From assembly GCF_021404305.1 (NCBI RefSeq), contig NZ_JABFTX010000001.1:992001-1056000 (forward strand): DNA of 64,000 nt, in the 5' to 3' direction. Source of the DNA: Billgrantia ethanolica (lineage in GTDB: Bacteria > Pseudomonadota > Gammaproteobacteria > Pseudomonadales > Halomonadaceae). Of the stretch, positions 1 to 10,165 are shown piece after piece; position 1 is the first letter of the stretch, and each line of letters opens with the position of its first letter. Under the pieces are notes generated by a model, which saw nothing but the letters and a program-made list of their open reading frames with translations, was not told where the DNA came from and searched no databases. Made by a program: the position numbers and the translations under genes.

Positions 1-142
1 CGTAGAGGCGGGTCAACAGAGGTGCGGCAAGCAACGTCAACAGCTGCGCCCCTGCCGTTCCCCCTACCAGCACGCTGACGCCACGGGCGAAGGCATGGTT
101 TGGCAGCAGCTTCCTTGCCGGTACGACGAGCCGATTCAACAC
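1..142 (-). CDS. Polysaccharide flippase (Wzx-like), N-terminal fragment
   Basis: The minus strand opens with GTG at 142, preceded by AGGGAG about ten bases upstream, and stays open to the window edge (47 codons). The translation runs through NHAFARGVSVLVGGTAGAQ and then LLTLLAAPLLTRLY. That is the typical first helix of polysaccharide flippases of the MVF/Wzx type, which move undecaprenyl-linked repeat units across the inner membrane. It starts 25 bases after the wbpE stop, so it probably belongs to the same operon. The rest lies outside the window. The family call rests on one helix and context only. Confidence 0.55.
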   Translation of the reverse strand, partial: MLNRLVVPARKLLPNHAFARGVSVLVGGTAGAQLLTLLAAPLLTRLY

Positions 143-167
143 GTGATCTATCTCCCTGACCGGCGGC

Positions 168-1919
168 TCACGCCACCGCCTCTGCCAATGCCGCGACGAT
201 TCGCTGCTGATCCTCGGCCGTGAGGTAGGGATGCATCGGCAGGCTGATGACGCGGCGTGACGCCCGATTGCCGATCGGCAGATCGACGCCCGGGTCGGCC
301 ACCGCCGGCTGCTTGTTGAGCGGAATCGGGTAGTGCACGGCGGTTGGAATGCCGGCCTCCGCCAGGCGAGCGATCACCACCTCGCGGTCGTCGACCTCTA
401 CCGTGTACTGGGCGTAGGCACTGGTGTTGTAAGACGCCACATGGGGCACCGTGAAGCCATGGTGCTGTAGCAGGCGGCCGTAGCGTTCGGCCACTTGCTC
501 CCTGAGCAGCAGCTCCTCGTCGAGGATATCGAGCTTGGGCAGCAGGATGGCGGCCTGTAGCGTGTCCAGCCGGCTATTGATACCGATTCTGACGTGGTAA
601 TAACGCCGCCCCTGACCGTGCCGGGCGATCTGGCGCAGCACCTTGGCCAGCTCGTCGTCGTCGGTGAACAGTGCCCCACCGTCGCCGTAGCAGCCCAACG
701 GCTTGCTGGGGAAGAACGAGGTGGTGGCAATGCTTGACAGGCTGCAGGAGCGCCGCCCGCGATAGGTGGCACCGAAGCTCTGGGCGCCGTCCTCGATCAC
801 CGGGATGCCGTGGCGGGCGGCGATCTCGTTGATGGCGTCCATGTCGGCACACTGGCCATACAGCGACACCGGGATGATCGCGCGGGTGCGCGGTGTGATC
901 GCCGCCTCGAGCTTCTCCGGGTCCAGCAGGTAGGTGCGCGGGTCGATGTCCACGTAGACCGGGCGTGCGCCCAGCAGCGCGACCGTTTCGGCAGTGGCGA
1001 TGTAGGTGAACCCGGGGGTGATCACTTCGTCACCGGGCGCGATCCCCAGCGCCATCTGCGCGATCTGCAGCGCATCGGTGCCGTTGGCACAGGTGATGCA
1101 ATGGCGCACGCCGACGTAATCGGCCAGCCGTGCCTCGAGCTCGTCCACTTCCGGGCCGAGAATGTACTTGCCATGCTCGAGCACGTTGCGGATGCCGGCG
1201 TTGATGCGCTCACGAATGCGCACCTGCTGAGCCTTGAGGTCGATGAATTCCATGCGTCCGTTGTCCTTCACGCGTCCGTTGTCCTTGACGGTAGTTGGGG
1301 CGTCCTGCTGCGCCGGAAGACAGGTCAGGGTGTTCCCATGCAGCCGGTAGCGATCGCCGGTGTGCGGGCACACCGCCTCACCCTCACCTTCCAGCGGCAG
1401 CTCCAGGCGTTCGCCATGGCGGCTCATCCAGCCCTGCTGGCGGGCCGGCACACCCAGCATCAGGGCGAAGTCGGGCACGTCACGGTTGACCACCGCCCCC
1501 GCACCGACAAAGGCGTAGCGACCGATGGTGACACCGCACACGATGGTGCAGTTGGCACCCAGGGTCGCTCCTTCGCGCACCAGGGTGTCGCGATACTCGC
1601 TCTTGCGCTCGACCTGCGTGCGCGGGTTGTAGACGTTGGTGAATACCATGCTGGGTCCACAGAAAACGCCTGCTTCGAGAGTAACGTTGTCGTACACCGA
1701 GACGTTGTTCTGCACCCGGCAACCGTCACCGATGACCACCCGATTGCCGACGAAGACGTTCTGCCCCAGCGATACGCGACGGCCGATGCGGGCCCCGCCG
1801 CATACGTGGACGAAGTGCCAGACATAGGACGACTCGCCGATCTGCGCACCTTCATCGACGATCGCACTGGAGTGAATCTGCACGCCGGGGTAACGGTTCT
1901 CTTGCGCTTGAGTCTGCAT
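168..1919 (-). CDS. Fused WbpD-WbpE: amino-sugar N-acetyltransferase plus DegT-type aminotransferase
   Basis: One frame encodes two enzymes that are normally separate. The first ~210 residues are a left-handed beta-helix acetyltransferase with hexapeptide repeats ([20 protein letters not shown] onward), ending with the CPHTGDRY tail usual for WbpD. From the internal ATG at 1253 follows a full-length (361 aa) PLP aminotransferase of the DegT/DnrJ/EryC1 family, with the lysine context [15 protein letters not shown]. Known roles: WbpE makes the 3-amino sugar and WbpD acetylates it, on the way to UDP-diacetamido-mannuronic/glucuronic acid. I chose ATG 1919 (GAGGTG six bases upstream, eight bases after the wbpB stop). 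The junction holds two 18-bp repeats (1254-1289), each with AAGGA, so WbpE could also be translated separately from 1253. A base-calling artefact at the junction cannot be excluded. Confidence 0.85.
   Translation of the reverse strand: MQTQAQENRYPGVQIHSSAIVDEGAQIGESSYVWHFVHVCGGARIGRRVSLGQNVFVGNRVVIGDGCRVQNNVSVYDNVTLEAGVFCGPSMVFTNVYNPRTQVERKSEYRDTLVREGATLGANCTIVCGVTIGRYAFVGAGAVVNRDVPDFALMLGVPARQQGWMSRHGERLELPLEGEGEAVCPHTGDRYRLHGNTLTCLPAQQDAPTTVKDNGRVKDNGRMEFIDLKAQQVRIRERINAGIRNVLEHGKYILGPEVDELEARLADYVGVRHCITCANGTDALQIAQMALGIAPGDEVITPGFTYIATAETVALLGARPVYVDIDPRTYLLDPEKLEAAITPRTRAIIPVSLYGQCADMDAINEIAARHGIPVIEDGAQSFGATYRGRRSCSLSSIATTSFFPSKPLGCYGDGGALFTDDDELAKVLRQIARHGQGRRYYHVRIGINSRLDTLQAAILLPKLDILDEELLLREQVAERYGRLLQHHGFTVPHVASYNTSAYAQYTVEVDDREVVIARLAEAGIPTAVHYPIPLNKQPAVADPGVDLPIGNRASRRVISLPMHPYLTAEDQQRIVAALAEAVA
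1254..1289 (-). repeat. Two tandem 18-bp in-frame repeats at the WbpD/WbpE junction
   Basis: Units 1254-1271 and 1272-1289 differ at one base. Read on the minus strand each carries AAGGACAACGGACGC, giving the peptide VKDNGR twice. Each copy places AAGGA ten bases before a possible start: GTG at 1271 for the first copy, ATG at 1253 for the second. The repeat is therefore a linker and a duplicated ribosome binding site at once. Confidence 0.85.
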
Positions 1920-1927
1920 GGCACACC

Positions 1928-2905
<978 letters not shown>

Positions 2906-4222
2906 TCAGGCCTTGATCACCCGCTCATCGTTCTCGCCGCGATAGATCCCGCGGGTGTCGATGATCAGAGGGGCATGGGCACGGATCATGTCGTAGTCGA
3001 AGCGATCATGGTCGGTGGCGAGGATCACGGCGTCGTACTCGGCCAGGGCGGCCGGCGACAGCGGTACGCTCTCGAGATCGAAGTGGTGCTCGCGCATGGG
3101 CGGGAAGGAGGGCACGTGGGGGTCGCTGTAGGCCACCTCGGCGCCACGGTCGCGGATGCGCTCCATGATGAATACCGAGGGCGACTCGCGCATGTCGTCG
3201 ACGTTCTTCTTGTAGGCGATGCCGAGTACCAGGACGCGGCTGCCCTTCAGCGCCTTGCCGCGCTGGTTGAGCCCTTCGATCAGCTTGTTCACCACGTAGT
3301 CGGGCATGGCCTGGTTGATCTCGCCCGAAAGCTCGATGAAACGGGTGTGCAGGCCGTACTCACGTGCCTTCCATGTCAGATAGAAGGGGTCGATGGGAAT
3401 GCAGTGCCCACCCAGCCCCGGCCCAGGGTAATACGGGGTGAAGCCGAACGGTTTGGTGGCGGCGGCATCCACCACTTCGAAGATGTCGATGCCCATGCGA
3501 TCGGCGACGATCTTCATCTCGTTGACCAGGCCGATGTTCACCGCGCGGTGGATGTTCTCCAGTAGCTTGGTCATCTCGGCGGCGCGGGTGGAACTCAGCG
3601 GCACCACCTGATCGATGGCGGGACGATAGAGCGCCACCCCGACATCACGACAGGCCTGCGTGTGTCCGCCCACCACCTTGGGGATGGTGCGTGTCTCGAA
3701 GTCGGGATTGCCCGGATCCTCGCGCTCCGGCGAATAGACCAGGAACAGCGACTCGCCGACCGCGAGGCCACCCTCTTCGACGCGGGGCAGCAGCTCCTCT
3801 TCGGTGGTGCCGGGGTAGGTGGTGCTCTCCAGCGAGATCACCTGGCCTTCACGCAAATGCGCCTTGAGCGCCTCGACGGTGTTGATGACGAAACTGATGT
3901 CGGGCTCGCGATACTTGTTAAGCGGAGTCGGCACGCACAGGATCACGGCATCGGCCTCGGCCACGCGGGAGAAGTCCGCGGTGGCTTCGAAACCGGTATC
4001 CCTGGCCTGGGCAATCCGCTCGCTGGAGATGTGTTCAATGTAGCTATGCCCGGCGTTGAGCTTCTCCACCTTGCCCGCATCGATATCGATGCCCAGCACT
4101 CGGTAGCCGATCTCGTTGTAGCGCAACATCAGGGGGAGCCCCACATAGCCGAGCCCGACGATCCCGATCACGGCATCCTTGCTCTCGAGCCGGCCAATCA
4201 GACGATCTTTGATAGTGGTCAT
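2906..4222 (-). CDS. wbpA: UDP-N-acetyl-D-glucosamine 6-dehydrogenase WbpA
   Basis: Member of the UDP-glucose/GDP-mannose dehydrogenase family, 438 residues. It oxidises UDP-GlcNAc to UDP-GlcNAcA in the cytosol, first step of the diacetamido-uronic acid pathway. Visible features are the NAD-binding [12 protein letters not shown] near residue 20, the catalytic-loop region [14 protein letters not shown] near 265, and the C-terminal domain starting [19 protein letters not shown]. The frame extends 58 codons further upstream, but that stretch is low-complexity arginine/proline and lacks homology. ATG 4222 has GGAAG seven bases upstream and the usual [12 protein letters not shown] start. The neighbours wzc and wbpB point to an export-linked polysaccharide. 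Confidence 0.93.
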   Translation of the reverse strand: MTTIKDRLIGRLESKDAVIGIVGLGYVGLPLMLRYNEIGYRVLGIDIDAGKVEKLNAGHSYIEHISSERIAQARDTGFEATADFSRVAEADAVILCVPTPLNKYREPDISFVINTVEALKAHLREGQVISLESTTYPGTTEEELLPRVEEGGLAVGESLFLVYSPEREDPGNPDFETRTIPKVVGGHTQACRDVGVALYRPAIDQVVPLSSTRAAEMTKLLENIHRAVNIGLVNEMKIVADRMGIDIFEVVDAAATKPFGFTPYYPGPGLGGHCIPIDPFYLTWKAREYGLHTRFIELSGEINQAMPDYVVNKLIEGLNQRGKALKGSRVLVLGIAYKKNVDDMRESPSVFIMERIRDRGAEVAYSDPHVPSFPPMREHHFDLESVPLSPAALAEYDAVILATDHDRFDYDMIRAHAPLIIDTRGIYRGENDERVIKA

Positions 4223-4355
4223 GACGCTTCCATGATTTTCGAGTGGTAGTGATCGGCGCTCGTGCCGGCCGCGCGAAGGTCGCGCCACCTCGGCCTTACG
4301 CCAGGGAACGGCCCGCCGCCGCGGGCCCGGACAGAGACCCGCACGCAGCCGGCGC
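4223..4355 (-). other. Gap between wzc and wbpA
   Basis: The 133 bases hold no convincing gene or terminator. GC content is high and the sequence is arginine-codon-like in the wbpA frame, which explains the artificially long reading frame. Read-through from wzc into wbpA is plausible. Confidence 0.4.
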
Positions 4356-6557
4356 TCAGGTCTCGCTGGTCTTGTAGGCGTAGTGGTAGTAGCCATAGCC
4401 GTAACTGGTGGCAGCCTTGCGCTCGATGGCGTTGAGAATCCCGCCCTTGACCGTCACGCCGCTGCTCTCGAGGCGCCGAATGGCGACGTCGACTTCACGC
4501 GGCGGGTTGAGGCCGAAACGCGCCACCATCAGGCTGGTGCCACAGCGGTGGCCGATGATGGCGGCATCGGTGACGGCGAGAACGGGCGGCGTGTCGACGA
4601 TCACCAGATCGAAGCGTTCACTCAGAGCATCGAGAAGCTGGCCGAAGCGCTCGCTCATCAGCAGCTCGGCGGGGTTGGGCGGCGCCTTGCCGCGAGCCAC
4701 GTAGCTCAGCCCGTTCACCGGCGACTGGCGTATCACGTCATCCAGCCCGGCCTTGGCGGCCAGCACCTCGGAGAGCCCGCCCTTGCTGTCGGCATTGAAG
4801 GCGGTATGCACATGGCCCTTGCGCATGTCGGCGTCGAGCACCACCACACGCTGACCGCCCTGGGCGATGACCGCCCCCAGATTGACGCTGATGAAGCTCT
4901 TGCCGATGTTGGGGCTCGGTCCGGTGATCATCAGCCGGTTGTCGGCAGCCTCGAGCATGGCGAAATGCAGCGAGGTACGCAGTCCACGCAGGGCCTCGAC
5001 GGCGGTATCGTCGGGTGCATTCTGTGCCAGCACTCCACAGGCCACGCTGCGCCCGCGACGCCGATTGTTGCGCTTGACCCTGCGCACCAGCTTCTGCTGG
5101 TCGTCGGACAGCGGCACGGTGGCGTACACCGGCAGCCCCAGATCCTCCAACTGATCGGCGCTCTCCACGCCCCGATTGAGGATGCTGCGCACGATGACGA
5201 AGGCCACCGCCAGGAAACCGCCCACCAGGGTGATCATCACCACCGTCACCGGCTTGCGCGGCTCCACCGGCCCCGGCTGAGCCACGGCATCGTCGAGGAT
5301 GCGCACGTTGCCCACCGTACTGGCCTTGGTGATGCTCATCTCCTGAATCTTGTTGAGCAGCTGCACATACACCTGCTGGGTTACCTCCACGTCCCGCGAC
5401 ATGCGCAGGATCTGCTGCTGTGTCTCGGGCAACCCATGAATGCGCTCATTGAGCCGCTCGCGATCGCGCTCCAGGTTGTTGCGCTTCTCCATCATCGCGG
5501 CATACAGCGGGTGCGAGGCGTTGTAGCGCCGACTCAGCTCCGCCTGCTCCATCTCCAGCTCGCTGAGCCGGGTATCGAGATCCACCACCCGATCAAGCAC
5601 CGAGCGCGTCTCGATGTTGAGATCGACGCTCTCGTGCTCCATGCGGAAGGCGTTCAGGGCATCCTCGGCCCGCGCCAGATCGGTACGCACCTCCGGCACC
5701 TGCTCTTCGAGGAAGACCAGACTCTGCTCCGCCTCGGCGCTCTGCCGCTCAACGTTCTGAGTCAGATAGATCTGGCCGATCACACTCAGAGTGCGCTGAG
5801 CACGGCGAGGATCCTCGTCCAGCAGCGTCATGTTGAACACGCCGCTATCGCGACCGCGCTGATTGACGCTGAAGCGACCGCGCAACTGATTGATGGCGGC
5901 CAGACGGGTCCGCCGCACCACGGTGAACTCGGCCCCTTCAGCGGCCTCCAGCTCCGCCACACGCAGCTCGATGGCACCGTCGTCGAAGTGCTCCGTCGCA
6001 CCGACCCGGCCTTCGCCAAGCAACGAGTCGCCGTGGTACAGGCGATAGCTGCCGCTTTCGCCTGCCACCAGACGCAGCGCCCGGCCCAGCCACTCGTGGT
6101 CGACCCGCAGCTCACCGACGTTCAGGTACTCGCCGGCCCACACGCTGCGCCGGGAGAATCCAGGGCGCTCCATTCCGCGACGCACCAGAAAGTCGCCGAC
6201 GAACGGAAAGCGCGCGGGTGTCACGGCAATGTCGAGTCGTTCCTGATCGACGGCCTGACCCAGCACCATGCGCGAGCGCAGGATCTCGAGTTCAGCCTCG
6301 GCCTTGGGCTCTTCGCCAAGAAACGAACGCACTTCGGCGAGCGGATTGCTGAGCCCGGTCTTGCCCTCCACCTGCACGAGGGCGTCGGCACGATAGATCG
6401 GCGTGGCCAGCTGGACGTGGACCACAGCGGCCACGGCGAAGAGCGCCGTTACCAACATGATCAGCCACTTATTGTCGAGCAGGACGCCAAGCAGCCTGCC
6501 CAGATCGATATCGTCGTAGCCCGGGCGCGAGCCCGTCTTGCTCTCTTTCACCATCAT
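4356..6557 (-). CDS. wzc: Polysaccharide co-polymerase and tyrosine autokinase (Wzc type)
   Basis: Inner-membrane protein of 733 residues controlling chain length and export through Wza. The N-terminal Wzz domain has a first membrane helix ([18 protein letters not shown], about 30-47). A long periplasmic coiled-coil region follows (about 250-410), with the second helix near 445-465. The cytosolic BY-kinase domain has Walker [11 protein letters not shown], Walker A' [11 protein letters not shown] and Walker [10 protein letters not shown]. The C-terminus holds six tyrosines within [16 protein letters not shown], the usual autophosphorylation cluster. Wzb, encoded next door, is the expected phosphatase. 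Start ATG 6557, with a second ATG directly after it. Confidence 0.94.
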   Translation of the reverse strand: MMVKESKTGSRPGYDDIDLGRLLGVLLDNKWLIMLVTALFAVAAVVHVQLATPIYRADALVQVEGKTGLSNPLAEVRSFLGEEPKAEAELEILRSRMVLGQAVDQERLDIAVTPARFPFVGDFLVRRGMERPGFSRRSVWAGEYLNVGELRVDHEWLGRALRLVAGESGSYRLYHGDSLLGEGRVGATEHFDDGAIELRVAELEAAEGAEFTVVRRTRLAAINQLRGRFSVNQRGRDSGVFNMTLLDEDPRRAQRTLSVIGQIYLTQNVERQSAEAEQSLVFLEEQVPEVRTDLARAEDALNAFRMEHESVDLNIETRSVLDRVVDLDTRLSELEMEQAELSRRYNASHPLYAAMMEKRNNLERDRERLNERIHGLPETQQQILRMSRDVEVTQQVYVQLLNKIQEMSITKASTVGNVRILDDAVAQPGPVEPRKPVTVVMITLVGGFLAVAFVIVRSILNRGVESADQLEDLGLPVYATVPLSDDQQKLVRRVKRNNRRRGRSVACGVLAQNAPDDTAVEALRGLRTSLHFAMLEAADNRLMITGPSPNIGKSFISVNLGAVIAQGGQRVVVLDADMRKGHVHTAFNADSKGGLSEVLAAKAGLDDVIRQSPVNGLSYVARGKAPPNPAELLMSERFGQLLDALSERFDLVIVDTPPVLAVTDAAIIGHRCGTSLMVARFGLNPPREVDVAIRRLESSGVTVKGGILNAIERKAATSYGYGYYHYAYKTSET

Positions 6558-6601
6558 GAAATCCCTGGTGTGAAGGTGGGTCGTTCGCGTCAGCCTCGCG
6601 A

Positions 6602-6666
6602 GACTGGCTAGAAGGACTGTCTAGACGGACTGTCTAGACGGACTAGCCAGACGGACTGGCCAGACG
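6602..6666. repeat. Five tandem 13-bp repeats across the end of wzb
   Basis: Units start at 6602, 6615, 6628, 6641 and 6654, with consensus gactgtctagacg. Units 2 and 3 are identical; the others differ at two to four positions. Three of the units carry CTAG inside a palindrome-like core. The last two units encode the final residues and stop codon of wzb, and the rest fill the wzb-wzc gap. Confidence 0.9.
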
Positions 6667-7101
6667 GGCTTGCCATAGGCGAGCCGCCTCAGTCAGTTGA
6701 CGGTGTACGCGCTCGAAGACCTCTTCGTTCCTGCGATAAGGGTCGGGAATGTCATCCCCGTCACCCGCCACGCTCGGCAGCCAGCGTCCGAAGCGCATGG
6801 TCTTGCCAGTGGCAAAGGGAAAGCGTTCGGCAATGGCGAGGCGCTGGCCCTCGCTCATCACCAGAATCAAGTCGGCCTGCCTGACCATCTCGGCATTGAT
6901 CTGCCTGGCGCGGTGCGCGGAGAGATCGAGTCCGTCGGCCTCGGCCAGCCGCGCGGCGGTGGCATCTGCGGGATGATCGACCAACGCCCCCAAACCGGCG
7001 GAAGTGACTCGATGGCCGGGCAGTGCCTGGGAAAGCAGTGCCTCCCCTACCGGGCTGCGACAGATATTGCCGGTACACACCACCAGCAGGTCCTGAAACA
7101 T
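6643..7101 (-). CDS. wzb: Low-molecular-weight protein-tyrosine phosphatase Wzb
   Basis: Cytosolic phosphatase of 152 residues. The P-loop CTGNICRS (residues 9-16) fits CX5R, and the general-acid loop DPYRR lies near residue 120. It is expected to dephosphorylate the tyrosine tail of the neighbouring kinase, the cycle that drives capsule or EPS assembly. It lies between wza and wzc, the usual order. The final residues SPSG and the stop come from the 13-bp tandem repeat array, so the C-terminus may differ between strains. Confidence 0.95.
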   Translation of the reverse strand: MFQDLLVVCTGNICRSPVGEALLSQALPGHRVTSAGLGALVDHPADATAARLAEADGLDLSAHRARQINAEMVRQADLILVMSEGQRLAIAERFPFATGKTMRFGRWLPSVAGDGDDIPDPYRRNEEVFERVHRQLTEAARLWQARLASPSG

Positions 7102-7142
7102 CCTCTGCTCCTGTTTTCCGCTCTACTCGCCTAGTTGCCGCT

Positions 7143-8279
7143 CTACTCGCCGATCCGTTCCAGCTCACGCCCGGTTCGAGTGGTCTGATAGATACTGCTG
7201 ACGGTGGGGAGAATCTGGCGCACCACGCGGTTCCAGCGTCCCAGTGGCGTCGTCGTCACGTAAATCACGTCGGTGGGTTCGAGGGCGAACTCGGCACCCA
7301 GCATCAGGGCCGTGGCGTTACGGGCATCGAGTTGATACACCGTGGCCAGCTTGTCGCTCTCCTCCGGCGCCCGGCGGATGACAAAGATGCCCGAAGCGTT
7401 GGCATTGCCCTCGTTGATGCCACCGGCCTCTGACAGCGCATCAGTCAACGTCAACCGGTTCGCCCCCATCGGCAGGCTCCGCGGCTCGCGCACCTCGCCC
7501 ATGACATAGACCTTCTGGTCGCTGTTGTCGGGAACGTGCAGCACGTCACCGGCGCGCAGCAGCAGATTGCGGTCGAGCTGGCCACGATTGAGCATCTCGT
7601 GCAGCGAAAGGCGGATCTCTTCCCCGTCCCGGGTCAACAGCACGTCATGCCAGTTGGCATTGTCCGCCAGACCACCGGACTGACTGATGGCATCGAGCAC
7701 GGTCAGCGGCACGTTGCGGATCGGCAGCGGGCCGGGGTCGGCTACCGCGCCGGTCACGTTGACCCGCTGTGAGTTGTACTGCGCAACCTGCACCTCGACC
7801 TGCGGCATGGCCACATAGGGCTCGAGACCGCGGGCAATGACGTCACGCACCTCCCGCACCGTGCGCCCCACCACAGGGATGCGCCCGATGAAGGGATAGA
7901 AGATGGTGCCGTCGCTGTGTACGGTGTTGCCCGACTCGGCGGCGCTGCGCTCCCCGCCCGCGGGTATGGTCAGCTCCGGATGGCCGTAGACAATGACGGT
8001 GAGCACATCACCCTTGCCGATGTAGTAGTCGTAACCATCGATGTCCTGCTTCAGCGTCTCACTGACGCTGCTGAAATCCCCGACTTGCTGACGCTCCTGG
8101 CGCAGAGCGCGCACCAGGCCAAAGGTGATCGGCTCGATATCGACCAGATCATCGATGGGCGCTGCCTCCGTGCGATAGTCGATGTGACCACCGGGGGCGA
8201 AGGCACACCCACCCATGAGCATCACGCTACAGGACAAGAGCACACGGCTCATTTGCGTACGCAAGAAATAAAGCTTCAT
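7143..8279 (-). CDS. wza: Outer-membrane polysaccharide export lipoprotein (Wza family)
   Basis: 378 residues with a lipoprotein signal ending LMGGC (Cys near residue 25), followed by the Poly_export domain (YYIGKGDVLTVIVYGHPEL) and two SLBB repeats (about 170-225 and 255-320). It should form the outer-membrane channel for the polymer handled by Wzc. It is the first gene of the minus-strand operon. Its 3' end repeats: GGCGAGTAGAGCGG, which includes the stop, recurs about 25 bases downstream in the wza-wzb gap. I keep ATG 8279; an internal ATG at 8252 has no ribosome site. Confidence 0.92.
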   Translation of the reverse strand: MKLYFLRTQMSRVLLSCSVMLMGGCAFAPGGHIDYRTEAAPIDDLVDIEPITFGLVRALRQERQQVGDFSSVSETLKQDIDGYDYYIGKGDVLTVIVYGHPELTIPAGGERSAAESGNTVHSDGTIFYPFIGRIPVVGRTVREVRDVIARGLEPYVAMPQVEVQVAQYNSQRVNVTGAVADPGPLPIRNVPLTVLDAISQSGGLADNANWHDVLLTRDGEEIRLSLHEMLNRGQLDRNLLLRAGDVLHVPDNSDQKVYVMGEVREPRSLPMGANRLTLTDALSEAGGINEGNANASGIFVIRRAPEESDKLATVYQLDARNATALMLGAEFALEPTDVIYVTTTPLGRWNRVVRQILPTVSSIYQTTRTGRELERIGE

Positions 8280-8322
8280 TGACTGTTCACTCGCATGGCC
8301 AAGTTAACCCGCCCTGCCCATC

Positions 8323-8401
8323 TGTCTTTTATTTGACTTAATTTTGTCTCTTAAACGGGTCTCTGCATGTCTCTTATTTTATTCACGCCGCGTCTCCATT
8401 C
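8323..8401. promoter_or_regulatory. Phased direct repeats upstream of wza (candidate operator)
   Basis: TGTCTTTTATT at 8323, TGTCTCTTAAA at 8345 and TGTCTCTTATT at 8368 are spaced 22 and 23 bases apart. A weaker copy, CGTCTCCATT, follows at 8391, again 23 bases on. Two-turn spacing of a direct repeat suggests a regulator bound on one face of the DNA. It sits 44-122 bases upstream of the wza start. The regulator is unknown. Confidence 0.5.
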
Positions 8402-9024
8402 AGTGACACAGAGAAGAACAAAACAGTTACATTTTCACCGACCCACTTAACCATCATGACGGCATTCCACGACACGACATGTCGGAGTTTGGCGACAACC
8501 ACACTCCCGCACTGTCGCCGATATCACACAAACTCGACTTTAATTGCCGACAACAAACCACTCTTAGGTCGCTCATTGCCTCAAATCTCATTTACTTCTA
8601 AAGGCACGCTACCGCCACGAAGTTGCACGGCAATCCCCGAAGCCATATCAATCAATTGATTTTTAAGCAAAAAATTACCCGCAGCATCAGCTGCAGTGCA
8701 ATGGCAACCCAAGGAGTCGAGATGAGGGGTGGGGTCTTCTCATCCATGTAAGACACCACTTGAGTGAAGGCTAGAATACCGCTTTTTTTTGGCTTGTCAT
8801 CACTCTCAAGCTGTTTTATACATTTTTTTACATTTGTTGTGCTTTCAGAAACGGAACACAAACCTTGGTTTCTTCAAACATCAAGGGTATTGCGTTATTT
8901 GTTTCACCCTATATCCTTAACGTCCAGCACGCCAGGACTCATCGGCTAATTTCCATTAAATCCGTTGAATTGCCTGCCCACGCAGGCAAGCCGGGTAGTC
9001 CATTCCGTATTAGTTACGGAGTGT

Positions 9025-9054
9025 ACTCTCCGGCATTCGCCCCGCCGGGAGAGT
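9025..9054 (+). promoter_or_regulatory. Leader hairpin before the yjbE-like gene
   Basis: ACTCTCCGGC (9025-9034) pairs with GCCGGGAGAGT (9044-9054) with one bulge. It ends about 12 bases before the AAAGGAG ribosome site. It may stabilise the leader or affect translation. There is no U-run, so it is not a simple terminator. Confidence 0.4.
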
Positions 9055-9081
9055 CCGGCGCTACAAAGGAGAAAGAACGCT

Positions 9082-9402
9082 ATGCACTCACTCAAGATGG
9101 CCAGGCATCATGCCGCCGCCCTGGCGGGCGTGGCCCTGCTCGCTCTTGCACCCCTGGCGCTGGCGCAGCAGGCCACATTGCCGCAAGGCACCCAGGGGGC
9201 TCCTGGCAACTCGGCCAACACGCCTGCACCGGGCGCCGTTGCCGGCGGCGGCCTCGCTACCGGCGGCGGCGCAGCCGGAGCAGCGCCGGGCAATTCCGGC
9301 CAGGCACTTGCCGGCGCCGTGAATCGCGGTGCCGCCGGCATCGGCGTGGTAATTGCCGCCGGCACAGGCACCGGAACCGGAACGGCTACCGGGACACGCT
9401 AA
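9082..9402 (+). CDS. Small secreted Gly/Ala/Thr-rich protein (YjbE/GfcA type)
   Basis: 106 residues. A signal peptide ends near LALAPLALAQ. The mature part is mostly Gly, Ala, Pro and Thr (GAVAGGGLATGGGAAGAAPG) and ends in a GTGTGTATGTR tail, as in E. coli YjbE. It starts with AAAGGAG well placed before ATG 9082. YjbE-type proteins head exopolysaccharide operons and are probably periplasmic or secreted accessories of unclear function. The stop codon overlaps the next start (TAATG), so translation is coupled. Sequence identity cannot prove the family at this composition; the call rests on position and style. Confidence 0.7.
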   Translation: MHSLKMARHHAAALAGVALLALAPLALAQQATLPQGTQGAPGNSANTPAPGAVAGGGLATGGGAAGAAPGNSGQALAGAVNRGAAGIGVVIAAGTGTGTGTATGTR

Positions 9403-10151
9403 TGGGCCGACACAGACGGTACCGAGACTCTCGTGTGCCGAACCAGGACCGCCGTCAGGCGGTCCTGCTTCGATGCTCGCTCTGGGCAGGCATGCTGATG
9501 AGCCTGTCGGCCTGCGCTCAAGGCCAACTCTCACCGCTGGGCGAGACGCTGCTGGGCAAGCCGCCTGCGCGAGGTCTCGAGGAGCACGCGCAAGCCCTGC
9601 CCTATGCGTCGCTGGTAGCCAAACAGCAGGGCAACCGGGCGCTACTGATCATGGCGCACCGTACCGGCGAGCACGGACGGGATACCTACTGGCAAGCCGG
9701 TGACCATGCGACGCTGCACCTGCGTGACGGCTTGCCCGTCGCTACGGCCGGCTTCGAGGAGGTACTGCTGGGACGCTGGCACTCCGCCGGCGATAGTCCA
9801 CAACGTTATCGGGTGCACGCCCACTGGCAGGACCGCAACGGGCAAGAGTGGCAAGACGTGGCGCAGGCAACGCTCGACTGCGAGCCGCCCGAGCCGGTCG
9901 AGATGCCACTGACTCGCATTACACTCGAGCGCTGCACGGAGCGACTCGACTGGCAGGGCAGCAACACGAGTAGCCGCGGGGTGTTCTGGCGCCAGCCGGG
10001 GACCCGGTGGATCTGGGGGGGTGACATGACGCTCTGGCCGAAGGGTCAACCGCTACAGTGGCAGGTAGCACGACCCTGGTGGAGCGATGCCGAGAACACT
10101 GCGAGCGAAGCCGAGCAGACGACCCTGCTCGACGAAGATGCATCGCTGTGA
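9402..10151 (+). CDS. YjbF/GfcB-family lipoprotein
   Basis: 249 residues from the ATG that overlaps the previous stop. After a basic N-region comes the lipobox MSLSACAQG (Cys near residue 39). The body (LPYASLVAKQQGNRALLIMA, then RYRVHAHW) resembles YjbF/GfcB lipoproteins of group-4-capsule-like operons. It probably acts in the periplasm with the YjbG and YjbH partners downstream. Much longer upstream extensions of this frame run through the yjbE-like gene in another phase and are not real. Its stop overlaps a possible GTG start of the next gene. Confidence 0.75.
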   Translation: MGRHRRYRDSRVPNQDRRQAVLLRCSLWAGMLMSLSACAQGQLSPLGETLLGKPPARGLEEHAQALPYASLVAKQQGNRALLIMAHRTGEHGRDTYWQAGDHATLHLRDGLPVATAGFEEVLLGRWHSAGDSPQRYRVHAHWQDRNGQEWQDVAQATLDCEPPEPVEMPLTRITLERCTERLDWQGSNTSSRGVFWRQPGTRWIWGGDMTLWPKGQPLQWQVARPWWSDAENTASEAEQTTLLDEDASL

Positions 10152-10165
10152 CGAAGAGAACGCGC

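Larger units (their letters stand above)
8280..9081. promoter_or_regulatory. AT-rich divergent control region between wza and yjbE-like genes
   Basis: About 800 bases, clearly richer in A+T than the flanks, with no credible gene. It holds phased direct repeats at 8323-8401, a perfect palindrome atcaattgat at 8651-8660, a T8 run near 8783-8790, a small hairpin tgcctgc/gcaggca near 8971-8988, and a longer stem at 9025-9054 just upstream of the yjbE-like ribosome site. It must contain promoters for both operons. Exact -35/-10 boxes cannot be assigned with confidence. Confidence 0.6.

Noticed and set aside
4383..6611. 742-codon plus-strand frame opposite wzc
   Set aside because: Mirror of a clear Wzc kinase. 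No domain, many His/Gln runs.
8865..9401. Upstream extension of the YjbF-like frame
   Set aside because: Runs through the YjbE-like gene in another phase and is arginine-rich; the real start overlaps the previous stop at 9402.
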